The notes under the pieces are model-generated. The model did not search any database. It saw nothing but the letters and a program-made list of their open reading frames with translations, and was not told where the DNA came from. From a virus, in the IMG/VR virus record IMGVR_UViG_3300001920_000004, positions 1 to 39,748 of that record: 39,748 nucleotides of DNA. One strand, given 5' to 3'. Shown here one piece after another: positions 1 through 6,600 of this stretch; within the stretch, counting starts at the first letter, position 1, and each line of letters opens with the position of its first letter. The translations under genes were made by a program, and so were the position numbers.

Positions 1-1
1 C

Positions 2-832
2 TACATGGGCATGAAGACCATCGTCACCGACGTGGTGCGCGAGAACAACCAGACCTACCGCCTGGGCTGGAGCGAGCAGTGCAAGGACGGCAGCAAGATG
101 GGCTTCGGCATGCCCGAATACCTGCTGCTGTTCAGGAAGCCGGCCACGGACAACACCGTGGGCTACGCCGACACGCCGGTGGTGAAGGCCAAGCCGCTGT
201 GCCTGGACGAGCTCGGCAACGCGGTGCCGTTCGACCGCAACCTCGCAATCAAGCCCGGCACCGGTTACAGCCGCGCGCGCTGGCAGCTCGATGCCCACGG
301 CTTCACCAGGTCCTCGGGCAACCGACTGCTCACGCCTGACGAACTGCGCACGCTGGCGCACGACGTGATCTTCAAGTGGTTCCGCGAGTTCAGCCTGGCC
401 ACGGTCTATGACTTCGAGACCCACGTGCGCATCGGCGAGACGCTGGAGGCCGCAGGGCGCCTGCCGTCCGACTTCATGCTGCTGCAGCCGCAGTCCTGGC
501 GAGACGACGTGTGGAGCGACATCACGCGCATGCGCACGCTCAACGGCGCCCAGTCAGCGGCCGGGCGCGAGATGCACCTGTGCCCCATGCAGTTCGACAT
601 CGCCGACCGCGCGATCGCGCAGTGGACCAACCCCGGCGAGGTGGTGCTCGACCCCTTCGGAGGCCTCATGACCGTGCCCTACCGCGCGGTGATGGCGGGC
701 CGCCAGGGCTACGGCATCGAGCTGAGCCCGCGCTACTTCGCCGATGGCATCGGCTACTGCCAGGCCGCCGAGCGCGAGATGGCCATGCCCTCCTTGTTCG
801 ACACCCTGGTAGATGAGGAGGCCACGGCATGA
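2..832 (+). CDS. DNA N-4/N-6 adenine/cytosine methyltransferase, 5' truncated by window edge
   Basis: This is the C-terminal part of a phage DNA methyltransferase that transfers a methyl group from SAM to an exocyclic amino group of adenine or cytosine in DNA. The reading frame is open to the window edge (first full codon at 2), so the ATG at 5 is probably internal. The SAM-binding motif DPFGG lies at visible residues 216-220, after the family signature LCPMQFDIADRAI. The helix-strand run ending in GIEL completes the Rossmann half. The catalytic (D/N/S)PP(Y/W) motif is not in the visible part and should lie upstream, giving a beta-type order with the catalytic motif before motif I. The gene overlaps the next by 4 bases (ATGA at 829-832), so the two are probably translationally coupled. 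The likely role is protection from host restriction or epigenetic marking. Target sequence cannot be read from this fragment. Confidence 0.88.
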   Translation, partial: YMGMKTIVTDVVRENNQTYRLGWSEQCKDGSKMGFGMPEYLLLFRKPATDNTVGYADTPVVKAKPLCLDELGNAVPFDRNLAIKPGTGYSRARWQLDAHGFTRSSGNRLLTPDELRTLAHDVIFKWFREFSLATVYDFETHVRIGETLEAAGRLPSDFMLLQPQSWRDDVWSDITRMRTLNGAQSAAGREMHLCPMQFDIADRAIAQWTNPGEVVLDPFGGLMTVPYRAVMAGRQGYGIELSPRYFADGIGYCQAAEREMAMPSLFDTLVDEEATA

Positions 833-2058
833 AGCAAGCGTCCTTCTTCGAGGGTGGCCGGCGCCTGCAGATGACGGAGAGCATCGAGCTCACCATCCAG
901 TCGCTGCAGGCCTACCTGCCCGATCACCCGGACGTGGGTATGGCCTGGTCGGGCGGCAAGGACTCGACGGCCATGCTGACCGTGTTCGTCTGGCTCATGG
1001 AATCGGGCCGCATCCCGAGGCCGCGCAGCCTCACCATCTTCCTGGCCGACACCAGGATGGAGCTGCTGCCGTTGTGGGCCGCCGCGATGCAGATCATCGA
1101 GGAGCTGCGCGAGCGCGGCATCCGCGTCGACATCGTGATGGCGCCCATGGACAAGCGCTTCATGGTCTACATCCTGGGCCGCGGTGTTCCGCCGCCCAAC
1201 AACAACACGCTGCGCTGGTGCACTCGCCAGATCAAGATCGACCCGATGCAGGCGGCAGTGGCTGAGCGCCTGGCCGAGTTCCCCGACAACTTTCTCATGA
1301 TCACCGGCGTGCGCCAGGGAGAGAGTGCGATCCGTGATCAGCGCATCGAGATGTCCTGCGGCAAGGACGGTGCAGAGTGCGGCCAGGGCTGGTACCAGAA
1401 GGTGCTGCCCGAGGCGAAGGGCCTGCGCGGCAGGATCGCCACCCTCGCCCCGCTGCTGCACTGGCGCGTGTGCCATGTGTGGGAATGGCTCAAGCACTGG
1501 GCGCCGAAGGAGGAGTTCGGCGACTGGTCCACCGCACTGATCGCCGATGCATACGGCGGCGACGAAGCGGAGGAGATCAACGCGCGCACCGGCTGCACCG
1601 GCTGCCCGCTGGCCCAAGAGGACAAGGCACTCGACAGCGTGCTGTGCATGCCGCAGTGGGCCTACCTGCAGCCGCTCAAGGGCATCCGCCCCCTTTGGCG
1701 AGAGCTGCGCGAGCCCCAGCACCGCCTCAAGAAGGCCGGCGCCGAGCGCCTCAAGGACGGCAGCATCGCCAAGAACCCGCAGCGCATGGGCCCCCTCACC
1801 TTCGAGGCCCGCCTGATGGGGCTCGAGCGGATCCTGTCGATCCAGGCCGAGATCAATGCCGAAGCCCGTGTACATCGCCGGCCGGAGATCTCGCTGATCA
1901 GCGTGGACGAGGAGGCGCGCATCCGCGAGCTGATCAGCGCCGAGACGTGGCCCGAAGGCTGGGATGGTGACGAGCCGACCGGCGACACGGTGATGGAGAC
2001 GGTCTACCAGAACGGGGCGGTGCAGCCCCTCCTCTTCAGCGCGTCGGAGGCAGGATGA
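829..2058 (+). CDS. DndC/PAPS-reductase-like PP-loop ATP pyrophosphatase
   Basis: The 409-aa product is an adenine-nucleotide alpha-hydrolase of the phosphoadenosine-phosphosulfate reductase superfamily. The PP-loop SGGKDST is at residues 41-47, a DTRME segment at 74-78, the CTRQIK signature at 131-136 and TGVRQGES at 159-166. Cysteines C177, C184, C256 and C259 (RTGCTGCPL) could hold an Fe-S cluster, as in DndC. At 409 aa it is longer than sulfate-assimilation CysH (about 240 aa) and closer in size and cysteine pattern to DndC-like proteins. It overlaps the upstream methyltransferase by 4 bases and the NinB gene by 4 bases. A role in DNA modification (sulfur chemistry) or sulfur metabolism is inference; no other dnd gene is visible. 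The family call is secure and the substrate is unknown. Confidence 0.88.
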   Translation: MKQASFFEGGRRLQMTESIELTIQSLQAYLPDHPDVGMAWSGGKDSTAMLTVFVWLMESGRIPRPRSLTIFLADTRMELLPLWAAAMQIIEELRERGIRVDIVMAPMDKRFMVYILGRGVPPPNNNTLRWCTRQIKIDPMQAAVAERLAEFPDNFLMITGVRQGESAIRDQRIEMSCGKDGAECGQGWYQKVLPEAKGLRGRIATLAPLLHWRVCHVWEWLKHWAPKEEFGDWSTALIADAYGGDEAEEINARTGCTGCPLAQEDKALDSVLCMPQWAYLQPLKGIRPLWRELREPQHRLKKAGAERLKDGSIAKNPQRMGPLTFEARLMGLERILSIQAEINAEARVHRRPEISLISVDEEARIRELISAETWPEGWDGDEPTGDTVMETVYQNGAVQPLLFSASEAG

Positions 2059-2579
2059 CCACGCAGAAGATTGATCTGGTCAACCTGCAGCAGGCGCGTC
2101 TGCTGCTGCGCGGCACGGTCTGGCCACTGTGGGAGGCGATGCTCGCCGCCGGCAAAGGGCTGCACGTCGAGTGGTGCACTGCCGAGGACGCGAAGACCGA
2201 CAAGCAGCGGCGCTACCTGCATGGCTACGTCTTCAAGACCATCGCCGAGCAGGCCGTGGTCAATGGCGAGCGCTTCGACCTCAAGACCTGGAAGGAGTGG
2301 TACCGCTCCGAGTTCCTGGGCTTCAAGGTCGTCACCTACAAGAACCCGAAGACCGGCAAGAAGGTGCGCCGCCGTGAGCGCCAGAGCACGGAAGGCCTGG
2401 GCACCAAGGGATACGCCGAATACACAGAGCGCGTGATGGCCCACGCCGCTACGGAGCTGGGCGTGGAGTTCCTGCACGAGTGGACGGACCCCGAGACCGG
2501 CGAGGTCTTCCTCATGAGCGACTACCGCCAGCGCAAGGCGGCCAACCGGCGCAAGTACGAGATCGGGGAGGCCGCGTGA
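2055..2579 (+). CDS. ninB: NinB-family recombination protein
   Basis: The 174-aa product resembles lambda NinB (Orf), a recombination mediator that binds single-stranded DNA and supports phage recombination in place of RecFOR. Visible family features are the N-terminal strand region (QQARLLLRGTVWPL), the TDKQRRYLHG segment near residues 48-57, and the WKEWYRSEFLG segment near 75-85. Length is slightly above lambda NinB (about 146 aa). It starts with ATG in a 4-base overlap with the preceding gene and ends in a GTGA overlap with the next. With two nuclease-like genes just downstream it forms a recombination cassette like the lambda nin region. Confidence 0.85.
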   Translation: MTTQKIDLVNLQQARLLLRGTVWPLWEAMLAAGKGLHVEWCTAEDAKTDKQRRYLHGYVFKTIAEQAVVNGERFDLKTWKEWYRSEFLGFKVVTYKNPKTGKKVRRRERQSTEGLGTKGYAEYTERVMAHAATELGVEFLHEWTDPETGEVFLMSDYRQRKAANRRKYEIGEAA

Positions 2580-2791
2580 ACGACATGAATGTCATCGCGT
2601 TGCCGGCGTCCACCAACTTCACGCCCGAGCAAGCCCTGGCGTCGGCTGCCTCGCTCGACCTCTCTGACGTGCTGGTGGTGGGTTACCTGGAAGGCGAACT
2701 CGTGGTGCGCTCATCGCGCATGACCCGTGCGGAGGCGCTGTTCCTCCTGGAGAACGCCAAGGCCTGGGCGCTGTCCGGAGGCGACTCGTGA
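2576..2791 (+). CDS. Small conserved phage protein, 71 aa, function unknown
   Basis: This small acidic protein sits between ninB and a nuclease-like gene. The GTG at 2576 overlaps the ninB stop codon (GTGA), the same coupling used elsewhere in this operon; the ATG at 2585 is a possible alternative start. The sequence has an N-terminal TPEQAL segment followed by alternating strands (VLVVGYLEGELVVRSS) and a C-terminal helix (TRAEALFLLENAKAWAL). No catalytic motif, signal peptide or membrane segment is visible. It ends in an ATG/GTGA-type overlap with the next gene. I do not recognise a function. Confidence 0.7.
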   Translation: MNDMNVIALPASTNFTPEQALASAASLDLSDVLVVGYLEGELVVRSSRMTRAEALFLLENAKAWALSGGDS

Positions 2792-3351
2792 CACAGTCGA
2801 AGTGGACCGAGCACAGCATCGCGCGCGCCATTGCACTGCAGACGCTGGCCCGCAAGTGCGTGGTGCTGGTCGACAACTGCAACTGGACCGGCCGCGAGTG
2901 CGATGTCCTCGGCGTCACCACCGACCTGCGCATCATCGACGTCGAGGTGAAGATCAGCCGCGCCGACCTGAAAGCCGACGCCAAGAAGGACAAGTGGTGG
3001 CAGCGCATGGGCTGGTATCACCACGGGCCCGATGCGCCGCGCCTGCACCCGCCGAAGGTCTGGAAGCACTACTTCGCGCTGCCGGCCGAGGTCTGGAGGC
3101 CCGATCTGCTGGAGTGCCTGCCGAGCAAGGCCAGTGGCGTGCTGCTGCTGCGTCATGGCAAGGACTACACCGACCGCCACCACCGGCCGCACGTCATCGT
3201 CGAGTGCGCGCGCCGCGCCACGCCGAACAGGGGCGCCGAGCGCTTGACGCCAGAGCAGGTGGTGGATATCGCCAGACTGGCCAACCTTCGCATGTGGGAG
3301 GCCTACCGGGCGCGAGACGCCGCGCGACAGCCTGCGGAGGCCACAGCGTGA
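2788..3351 (+). CDS. Putative PD-(D/E)XK nuclease (MmcB/VRR-like)
   Basis: The 187-aa product has the core arrangement of a restriction-endonuclease-fold nuclease: D39 in RECDVLGV, then E53-V-K55 in IDVEVKIS, spaced as in MmcB-like and Holliday-junction-type PD-(D/E)XK enzymes. The following ADLKADAKKDKWW segment resembles the K-D-x-K-W helix seen in MmcB-type proteins. The start (GTG at 2788) overlaps the upstream stop. Its place between ninB and an HNH-like gene suggests a role in recombination or DNA repair. The catalytic triad is seen, but the exact family is inferred from motif spacing only. Confidence 0.6.
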   Translation: MTQSKWTEHSIARAIALQTLARKCVVLVDNCNWTGRECDVLGVTTDLRIIDVEVKISRADLKADAKKDKWWQRMGWYHHGPDAPRLHPPKVWKHYFALPAEVWRPDLLECLPSKASGVLLLRHGKDYTDRHHRPHVIVECARRATPNRGAERLTPEQVVDIARLANLRMWEAYRARDAARQPAEATA

Positions 3352-3686
3352 TCTCCGTGCCGAAGTTCGTCTACGTGCGAAGCCGCAAGCTGATCAACGC
3401 CATCAAGACGTTGCCGTGCCAGTGCTGCGGAGCGGCGGCACCGTCCGACCCCGCGCACAGCAATCAGAGCTGTCACGGCAAGGGCAGGTCCATCAAGGCC
3501 AGCGACGTGTTCGTGGCCGCGATGTGCCGCACCTGCCACCGGCTGATCGATCAGGGCTCTTACCTCTCGAAGGACGAGCGCGTTTCGATCTGGACCGAGG
3601 CCTGGCGCAAGACCGTGCGCGAGCTGCTGCGCCTTGGCCTTTGGCCTGCCGACATCCCCGTCCCCGACACCCGAGTCTTCCACTGA
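3348..3686 (+). CDS. HNH-like zinc-binding protein (DUF1364-like, recombination-associated)
   Basis: The 112-aa product starts at GTG 3348 overlapping the previous stop (GTGA). The pattern CQCCG (C24, C26, C27), then DPAHSNQSCHGKG around residue 34-46, then MCRTCHRLID (C60, C63, H64) is that of the small zinc/HNH-like phage proteins of the DUF1364 group, which are encoded in nin-like regions and linked to recombination. The histidines H37 and H43 and the Cys pairs likely bind metal. The preceding gene is a possible PD-(D/E)XK nuclease. Catalytic activity is not proven by the sequence. Confidence 0.65.
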   Translation: MISVPKFVYVRSRKLINAIKTLPCQCCGAAAPSDPAHSNQSCHGKGRSIKASDVFVAAMCRTCHRLIDQGSYLSKDERVSIWTEAWRKTVRELLRLGLWPADIPVPDTRVFH

Positions 3687-3688
3687 CC

Positions 3689-4126
3689 ATGAAGCCCAAC
3701 CGACCCCGAACCAACCCCGTGGCGCTCGCCGTGCTGCGCCGCCACATCCGCCGAGACCTGGAGGCGCTGCTCGTGGACGCCCAGATCCACGCGCTGTTCG
3801 GCTCGAACTGGGCCAACCTGCTCGACCGCACAGGGCGCCTGGTCTACATCACCCTCGGCGCGGCCTGTGCGGCCAAGATGACCACCGAGGACCCGGACAT
3901 GCGCATCCTGCTCGGCACCGGTGAGGCGCTGGGAGACCTGCACTTGGACCAGCGGATCGAGCAACATCGCCCAGCCCTGTATTCCGGCTTGGCCGCCTGC
4001 GAGCGGCTGCTGCCCCAGTTGCGCGACACGGATCTCGCCGCTGCCGCGCTGGAAGTCGATTTCCGCCTGGCCGGCCCGCACGGTATCGGCACGCGCGACC
4101 TGCACCAGATGGCGAGGGCTGCATGA
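3689..4126 (+). CDS. Conserved phage protein, 145 aa, function unknown
   Basis: The start is the ATG at 3689, three bases after the previous stop, because the longer open frame upstream lies out of phase over a real gene. The protein is mostly helical, with a basic N-terminus (KPNRPRTNPVALAVLRRHIRRD) and no membrane segment or obvious catalytic motif. It ends in an ATGA overlap with the next gene, so it belongs to the same early operon. I do not recognise a family. Confidence 0.65.
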   Translation: MKPNRPRTNPVALAVLRRHIRRDLEALLVDAQIHALFGSNWANLLDRTGRLVYITLGAACAAKMTTEDPDMRILLGTGEALGDLHLDQRIEQHRPALYSGLAACERLLPQLRDTDLAAAALEVDFRLAGPHGIGTRDLHQMARAA

Positions 4127-4386
4127 CGTGTGCCGCATGTGAGGCCGCCCACGCCAACCCGCTGAGTGGCCGCAGCAACGCGGCGTGCTTTGAGTGCAGT
4201 GCGCGCGCCATCGCGCGATCGCCGCAGTTCCACGCCAGCGTGATTGCCCGCGCCCGCACGCCTGAATACAACGCCGAGCTCGAACGCGTGTTCGGCGTCG
4301 CCGAAGAAGACCAGCGCCGTGGGCACGAAGCCGCCAGCACCTGGGCCCGCCGCATCCGCCAAGCCACGAAGGAGCAAACGACATGA
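4123..4386 (+). CDS. Small cysteine-motif protein, 87 aa
   Basis: This small protein begins MTCAACEAAH and has a second Cys pair in ACFECSARAI, giving CxxC-x(n)-CxxC at about residues 3-6 and 22-25, consistent with a small zinc ribbon. The remainder is a charged helix with a basic C-terminus. It is joined by 4-base overlaps to both neighbours. A DNA- or protein-binding role is plausible but not shown. Confidence 0.65.
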   Translation: MTCAACEAAHANPLSGRSNAACFECSARAIARSPQFHASVIARARTPEYNAELERVFGVAEEDQRRGHEAASTWARRIRQATKEQTT

Positions 4387-4796
4387 GCACGCTACCGCGC
4401 GACCTGCAGGTGTTCGCCCAGCTGGGCCCGTATCACAGCCACATAGACCTGCACATGCGGGTGGTGGACGATTTCATCCCCGGTGCCGTCCACGTGGTTC
4501 AGCCCATGACGCTGAAGAAAGTCGAAGGCGAGGACGTTGAGGTTCACGAGCCCGCGCTGCGCATGCACAAGAAGGCCGCGCAGCTCCTGATGGACGAGTT
4601 GTGGCGCTGCGGCCTGCGGCCCAGCGAAGGAACGGGGAGCGCGGGCAGCCTTCAGGCCACGGAACGCCACCTGCACGACATGCAGCGCATCGCCTTTCAC
4701 CTGCTCTCGGGCCCACGCAACATCTACGCGGATGTGCCAGTCGACCTGATGGACAACGTGCACCCCGGGCCGACGATCATTGGAGGCAAGCGATGA
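4383..4796 (+). CDS. Conserved phage protein, 137 aa, function unknown
   Basis: An ATG start with a GGAG Shine-Dalgarno element about 8 bases upstream overlaps the preceding stop. The central part contains the segment MDELWRCGLRPSEGTGSAG around residues 70-88, a motif that recurs in phage proteins encoded just before Q-type regulators. No domain with known activity is visible. It is followed by the antiterminator-like gene with an ATGA overlap. Confidence 0.65.
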   Translation: MSTLPRDLQVFAQLGPYHSHIDLHMRVVDDFIPGAVHVVQPMTLKKVEGEDVEVHEPALRMHKKAAQLLMDELWRCGLRPSEGTGSAGSLQATERHLHDMQRIAFHLLSGPRNIYADVPVDLMDNVHPGPTIIGGKR

Positions 4797-5482
4797 GCAA
4801 CGACCAGTCGAAGTCCGAACGCCCCGGCGTTGCCGAGAAGTACACGAGCGCCACCGGCGCCTCCTCGCTGGTGGTGGACGCCGAACGGGCAGGGCACGCT
4901 GACCTGCTGATCGCCTCGGGCTGGAACCGCTCACGCCTGGGTTCTGCGCTGCTGCGCCTGCACAGCGAGGCCGACGCCACCAGCGAGCCCATGCGCCTGC
5001 CGGCGACGTCGGTGCAGGTCCTGGCCAGGGCCATTGCCCAGGAGCACTACAACAAAGGCAAGCGTGCGAACAACAAGGTGACCGCGGCCGACGAGGCCGA
5101 GGCCCAACAGCAGGCCGGCGAATGGTTCCTGCAAGAGCACGCCCTGCGCCTGCAGCGCCTCAAGACGCTTCCCGCGGTGCGCGACCAGCTCGCCCTGTGG
5201 GCGGCAGCCAGCAGCATCCCCGAGCCGTTGGACGTGGTGGCCAACGCCATCCACTGGTGGCTCAACAACCGATGCCACATGTGCCACGGTCTGCGCTGGC
5301 AGTTGATCCCAGGCACGCCGAAGTTGAGCAACCGCGCCTGCGACGCCTGCGAGGGCAGCGGCGTGCGGCCCATGCCCGATGGCGTGCAGACCAAGCTGGT
5401 GCTGACCTACATCAACGAGTGCGTGAGTGCCGCGCGCGATCTAATGCAGCAGCGGCTGCGGCACTCAATCCACCGAAAGTAG
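4793..5482 (+). CDS. Putative Q-type late antitermination protein with zinc finger
   Basis: The 229-aa product ends in a DnaJ-like or Q-like zinc finger: C161-x2-C164 and C183-x2-C186-x-G-x-G, with 18 residues between pairs. Lambda Q has a comparable CxxC/CxxC finger and is about 207 aa. The N-terminal half is helical. It is the last gene of the early chain; 15 bases after its stop begins a sigma70 promoter followed by a leader of about 200 nt and an intrinsic terminator. This is the context in which lambda and phage 21 Q proteins act by loading on paused RNA polymerase and suppressing terminators. The ATG start overlaps the previous stop (ATGA). The assignment rests on position plus the finger, not on close sequence identity. 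Confidence 0.55.
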   Translation: MSNDQSKSERPGVAEKYTSATGASSLVVDAERAGHADLLIASGWNRSRLGSALLRLHSEADATSEPMRLPATSVQVLARAIAQEHYNKGKRANNKVTAADEAEAQQQAGEWFLQEHALRLQRLKTLPAVRDQLALWAAASSIPEPLDVVANAIHWWLNNRCHMCHGLRWQLIPGTPKLSNRACDACEGSGVRPMPDGVQTKLVLTYINECVSAARDLMQQRLRHSIHRK

Positions 5483-5497
5483 CCCTGCAAAGTTGAG

Positions 5498-5525
5498 TTG
5501 CCAAAAAAAGTTGCCGGGCTAGAAT
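5498..5525 (+). promoter_or_regulatory. Putative late promoter (pR'-like)
   Basis: TTGCCA at 5498-5503 and TAGAAT at 5520-5525 are separated by 16 bases, with transcription expected from about 5532. The same hexamers occur in a second promoter of this phage at 38067-38096 (minus strand). A hexamer GTTGCC is repeated at 5497-5502 and 5510-5515, a 13-base period overlapping the -35 element and the spacer. This is where a Q-binding element would be expected. No second -10-like pause element is obvious in the first transcribed bases. Confidence 0.65.
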
Positions 5526-5531
5526 CGCGCG

Positions 5532-5736
5532 CCATGGACCGCAGGTGGTGCTCACCACCTCGCCCCAGGAATCTCCGATAGACGTCAGCGCCGTGGCCCG
5601 TAGCCCTCGCTGGAGACCTCCTGACAGGGAAGGTGCCTTCGCGCAGACCCCAATGTCCACCATGTCGATATGCGTCTGAATCCTAGGATGACGCCGCTAC
5701 CGACCGGAGCCCGCCCAGTGCGGGCTTCGTCTTTTT
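5532..5736 (+). ncRNA. Putative untranslated late leader RNA (6S-RNA-like in lambda sense)
   Basis: The stretch between the late promoter and the first intrinsic terminator has no convincing gene and would yield a transcript of about 200 nt, like the 194-nt lambda pR' leader. Near its 5' end a hairpin with arms AGGTGGTG (5543-5550) and CACCACCT (5553-5560) starts about 11 bases into the RNA. A 15-codon ATG frame at 5533 overlaps this hairpin and is unlikely to matter. The start point and function are inferred. Confidence 0.4.
5708..5736 (+). terminator. Intrinsic terminator (tR'-like)
   Basis: Arms AGCCCGC (5708-5714) and GCGGGCT (5720-5726) enclose a 5-base loop and are followed by TCGTCTTTTT. 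It lies directly before the tRNA gene, so transcripts from the late promoter must pass it to reach the tRNA and structural genes. Confidence 0.8.
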
Positions 5737-5811
5737 GACCGATAGCTCAGCAGGTAGAGCGCCGGCCTGTTAAGCCGGAGCGCGCTGGTTCGATGCCAGC
5801 TCGGTCAGCCA
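5736..5811 (+). tRNA. tRNA-Asn (anticodon GTT), phage-encoded
   Basis: A complete 76-nt cloverleaf can be drawn. The acceptor stem is TGACCGA/TCGGTCA (5736-5742 with 5801-5807), the D-stem GCTC/GAGC, and the anticodon stem CCGGC/GCCGG. The anticodon loop CTGTTAA gives GTT at 5769-5771. The variable loop has five bases and the T-stem is GCTGG/CCAGC with loop TTCGATG. The discriminator base is G (5808), an identity element for asparaginyl-tRNA synthetase, and CCA is encoded at 5809-5811. It reads AAC/AAU codons; AAC is frequent in the structural genes downstream. The gene sits between the late terminator and the packaging genes, as an independent cargo gene of the phage. Confidence 0.95.
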
Positions 5812-5941
5812 GCGTTTCAGCACCGCCCGCTACGCCGCCCTCCGCCGAGACACCCGGCCGGTGGTCGAGTGCTGGAGCCCATTCCCGCTACGGCAAGGGC
5901 ACCCGCCGCCAGCCACGGCACTCCAACCTCATGAGGTCCAC

Positions 5942-6232
5942 ATGGCCTGTTCGAAGCGCTCCCTCCTGCTGGCGGTCTGCCTCGGCGCCGCATCCATCGT
6001 CAACGCCGTCGCCGAGACCGTCTCGAAGACCATCGAGGTGGCCTACACGGCCTGCGCCCACGCCGTGAACTGGCTCATCGAGCGCATCGTGCCAGCCGCC
6101 GTGAAGGCCCAGGACCGCGCCGTGTTGCGCGCGCCGGTGCAGCTGGCGCAGGCCCGAGCGTTCGTGCTGCGCCTGGCCAAGCGCGAAACCCCGCGCGTGA
6201 CGCCGGGCTGGCGCATGTGCCCATCCACCTGA
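5942..6232 (+). CDS. Small exported or membrane protein, 96 aa
   Basis: The start chosen is the ATG at 5942, preceded by GAGGT about 7 bases upstream; an in-frame upstream ATG at 5861 lacks such a site. The N-terminus (CSKRSLLLAVCLGAASIV) is a basic-then-hydrophobic segment like a signal peptide or single membrane anchor, followed by amphipathic helices. An intrinsic terminator lies 18 bases after the stop. Lying between the tRNA and the terminase genes, it may be a small late accessory protein. No family is recognised. Confidence 0.5.
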   Translation: MACSKRSLLLAVCLGAASIVNAVAETVSKTIEVAYTACAHAVNWLIERIVPAAVKAQDRAVLRAPVQLAQARAFVLRLAKRETPRVTPGWRMCPST

Positions 6233-6250
6233 TCACCAGGAACCCGGATC

Positions 6251-6272
6251 GGGCCCCATGCGGGGCCCTTTT
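6251..6272 (+). terminator. Intrinsic terminator
   Basis: A perfect 7-bp stem GGGCCCC/GGGGCCC with loop ATGC (6251-6268) is followed by TTTT. It would end transcripts carrying the tRNA and the small exported protein unless RNA polymerase is antiterminated. Confidence 0.8.
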
Positions 6273-6548
6273 CCATTGGGCCGCCATCGGTCCAGCGGAA
6301 AAGTCGATCGTCGACTTCCCCGGCTCTGCCGCACTCCAACCTGCCCGTCACTCGGCCGCCAGGCCTTGGGCACCTCGTGCACCGCAACCGGGTAGGCCAT
6401 CGCAGGTCGCAGTGGCCGACACGTAACACCTGCAGCCCCTCGATGGAGATACGGCGCAGCGCCTCACTCGTGGTGGGCGCATGCGGACAGGCGAGGGCAC
6501 CCCAGTTGTCTCCAAGGTTCTCCAACTACGCAGTTGCCGAGCCTTTTC
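6273..6548 (+). other. Noncoding stretch between two terminators
   Basis: No gene with a credible start and ribosome binding site is visible in this 276-base stretch. It contains a 7-bp hairpin AAGTCGA-TCG-TCGACTT at 6301-6317. I see no convincing sigma70 promoter, so the terminase genes downstream probably depend on read-through from the promoter near 5500. Confidence 0.5.
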
Positions 6549-6577
6549 GCCCGCCGGCCCACCCCCGGCGGGCTTTT
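6549..6577 (+). terminator. Intrinsic terminator upstream of packaging genes
   Basis: Arms GCCCGCCGG (6549-6557) and CCGGCGGGC (6565-6573) enclose a 7-base loop and are followed by TTTT. It is the third terminator between the late promoter and the terminase genes. Confidence 0.8.
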
Positions 6578-6600
6578 CCCCACCCCAGGCAGGCGCGCCC

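Noticed and set aside
754-1875. 373-aa open frame on the minus strand opposite the PAPS-reductase-like gene
   Set aside because: The plus-strand gene has clear catalytic motifs; the antisense frame does not.
5533-5580. 15-codon leader peptide at the start of the late RNA
   Set aside because: No ribosome-binding site and it overlaps the 5' hairpin; more likely noncoding.
5860-5940. Possible second tRNA after tRNA-Asn (segments resembling a T-arm)
   Set aside because: No acceptor and anticodon stems can be paired into a cloverleaf.
5793-6068. Open frame starting inside the tRNA gene
   Set aside because: It begins within the tRNA T-arm, has an Arg/Ser/Pro-rich shadow composition and overlaps the better supported 5942-6232 gene in another frame.
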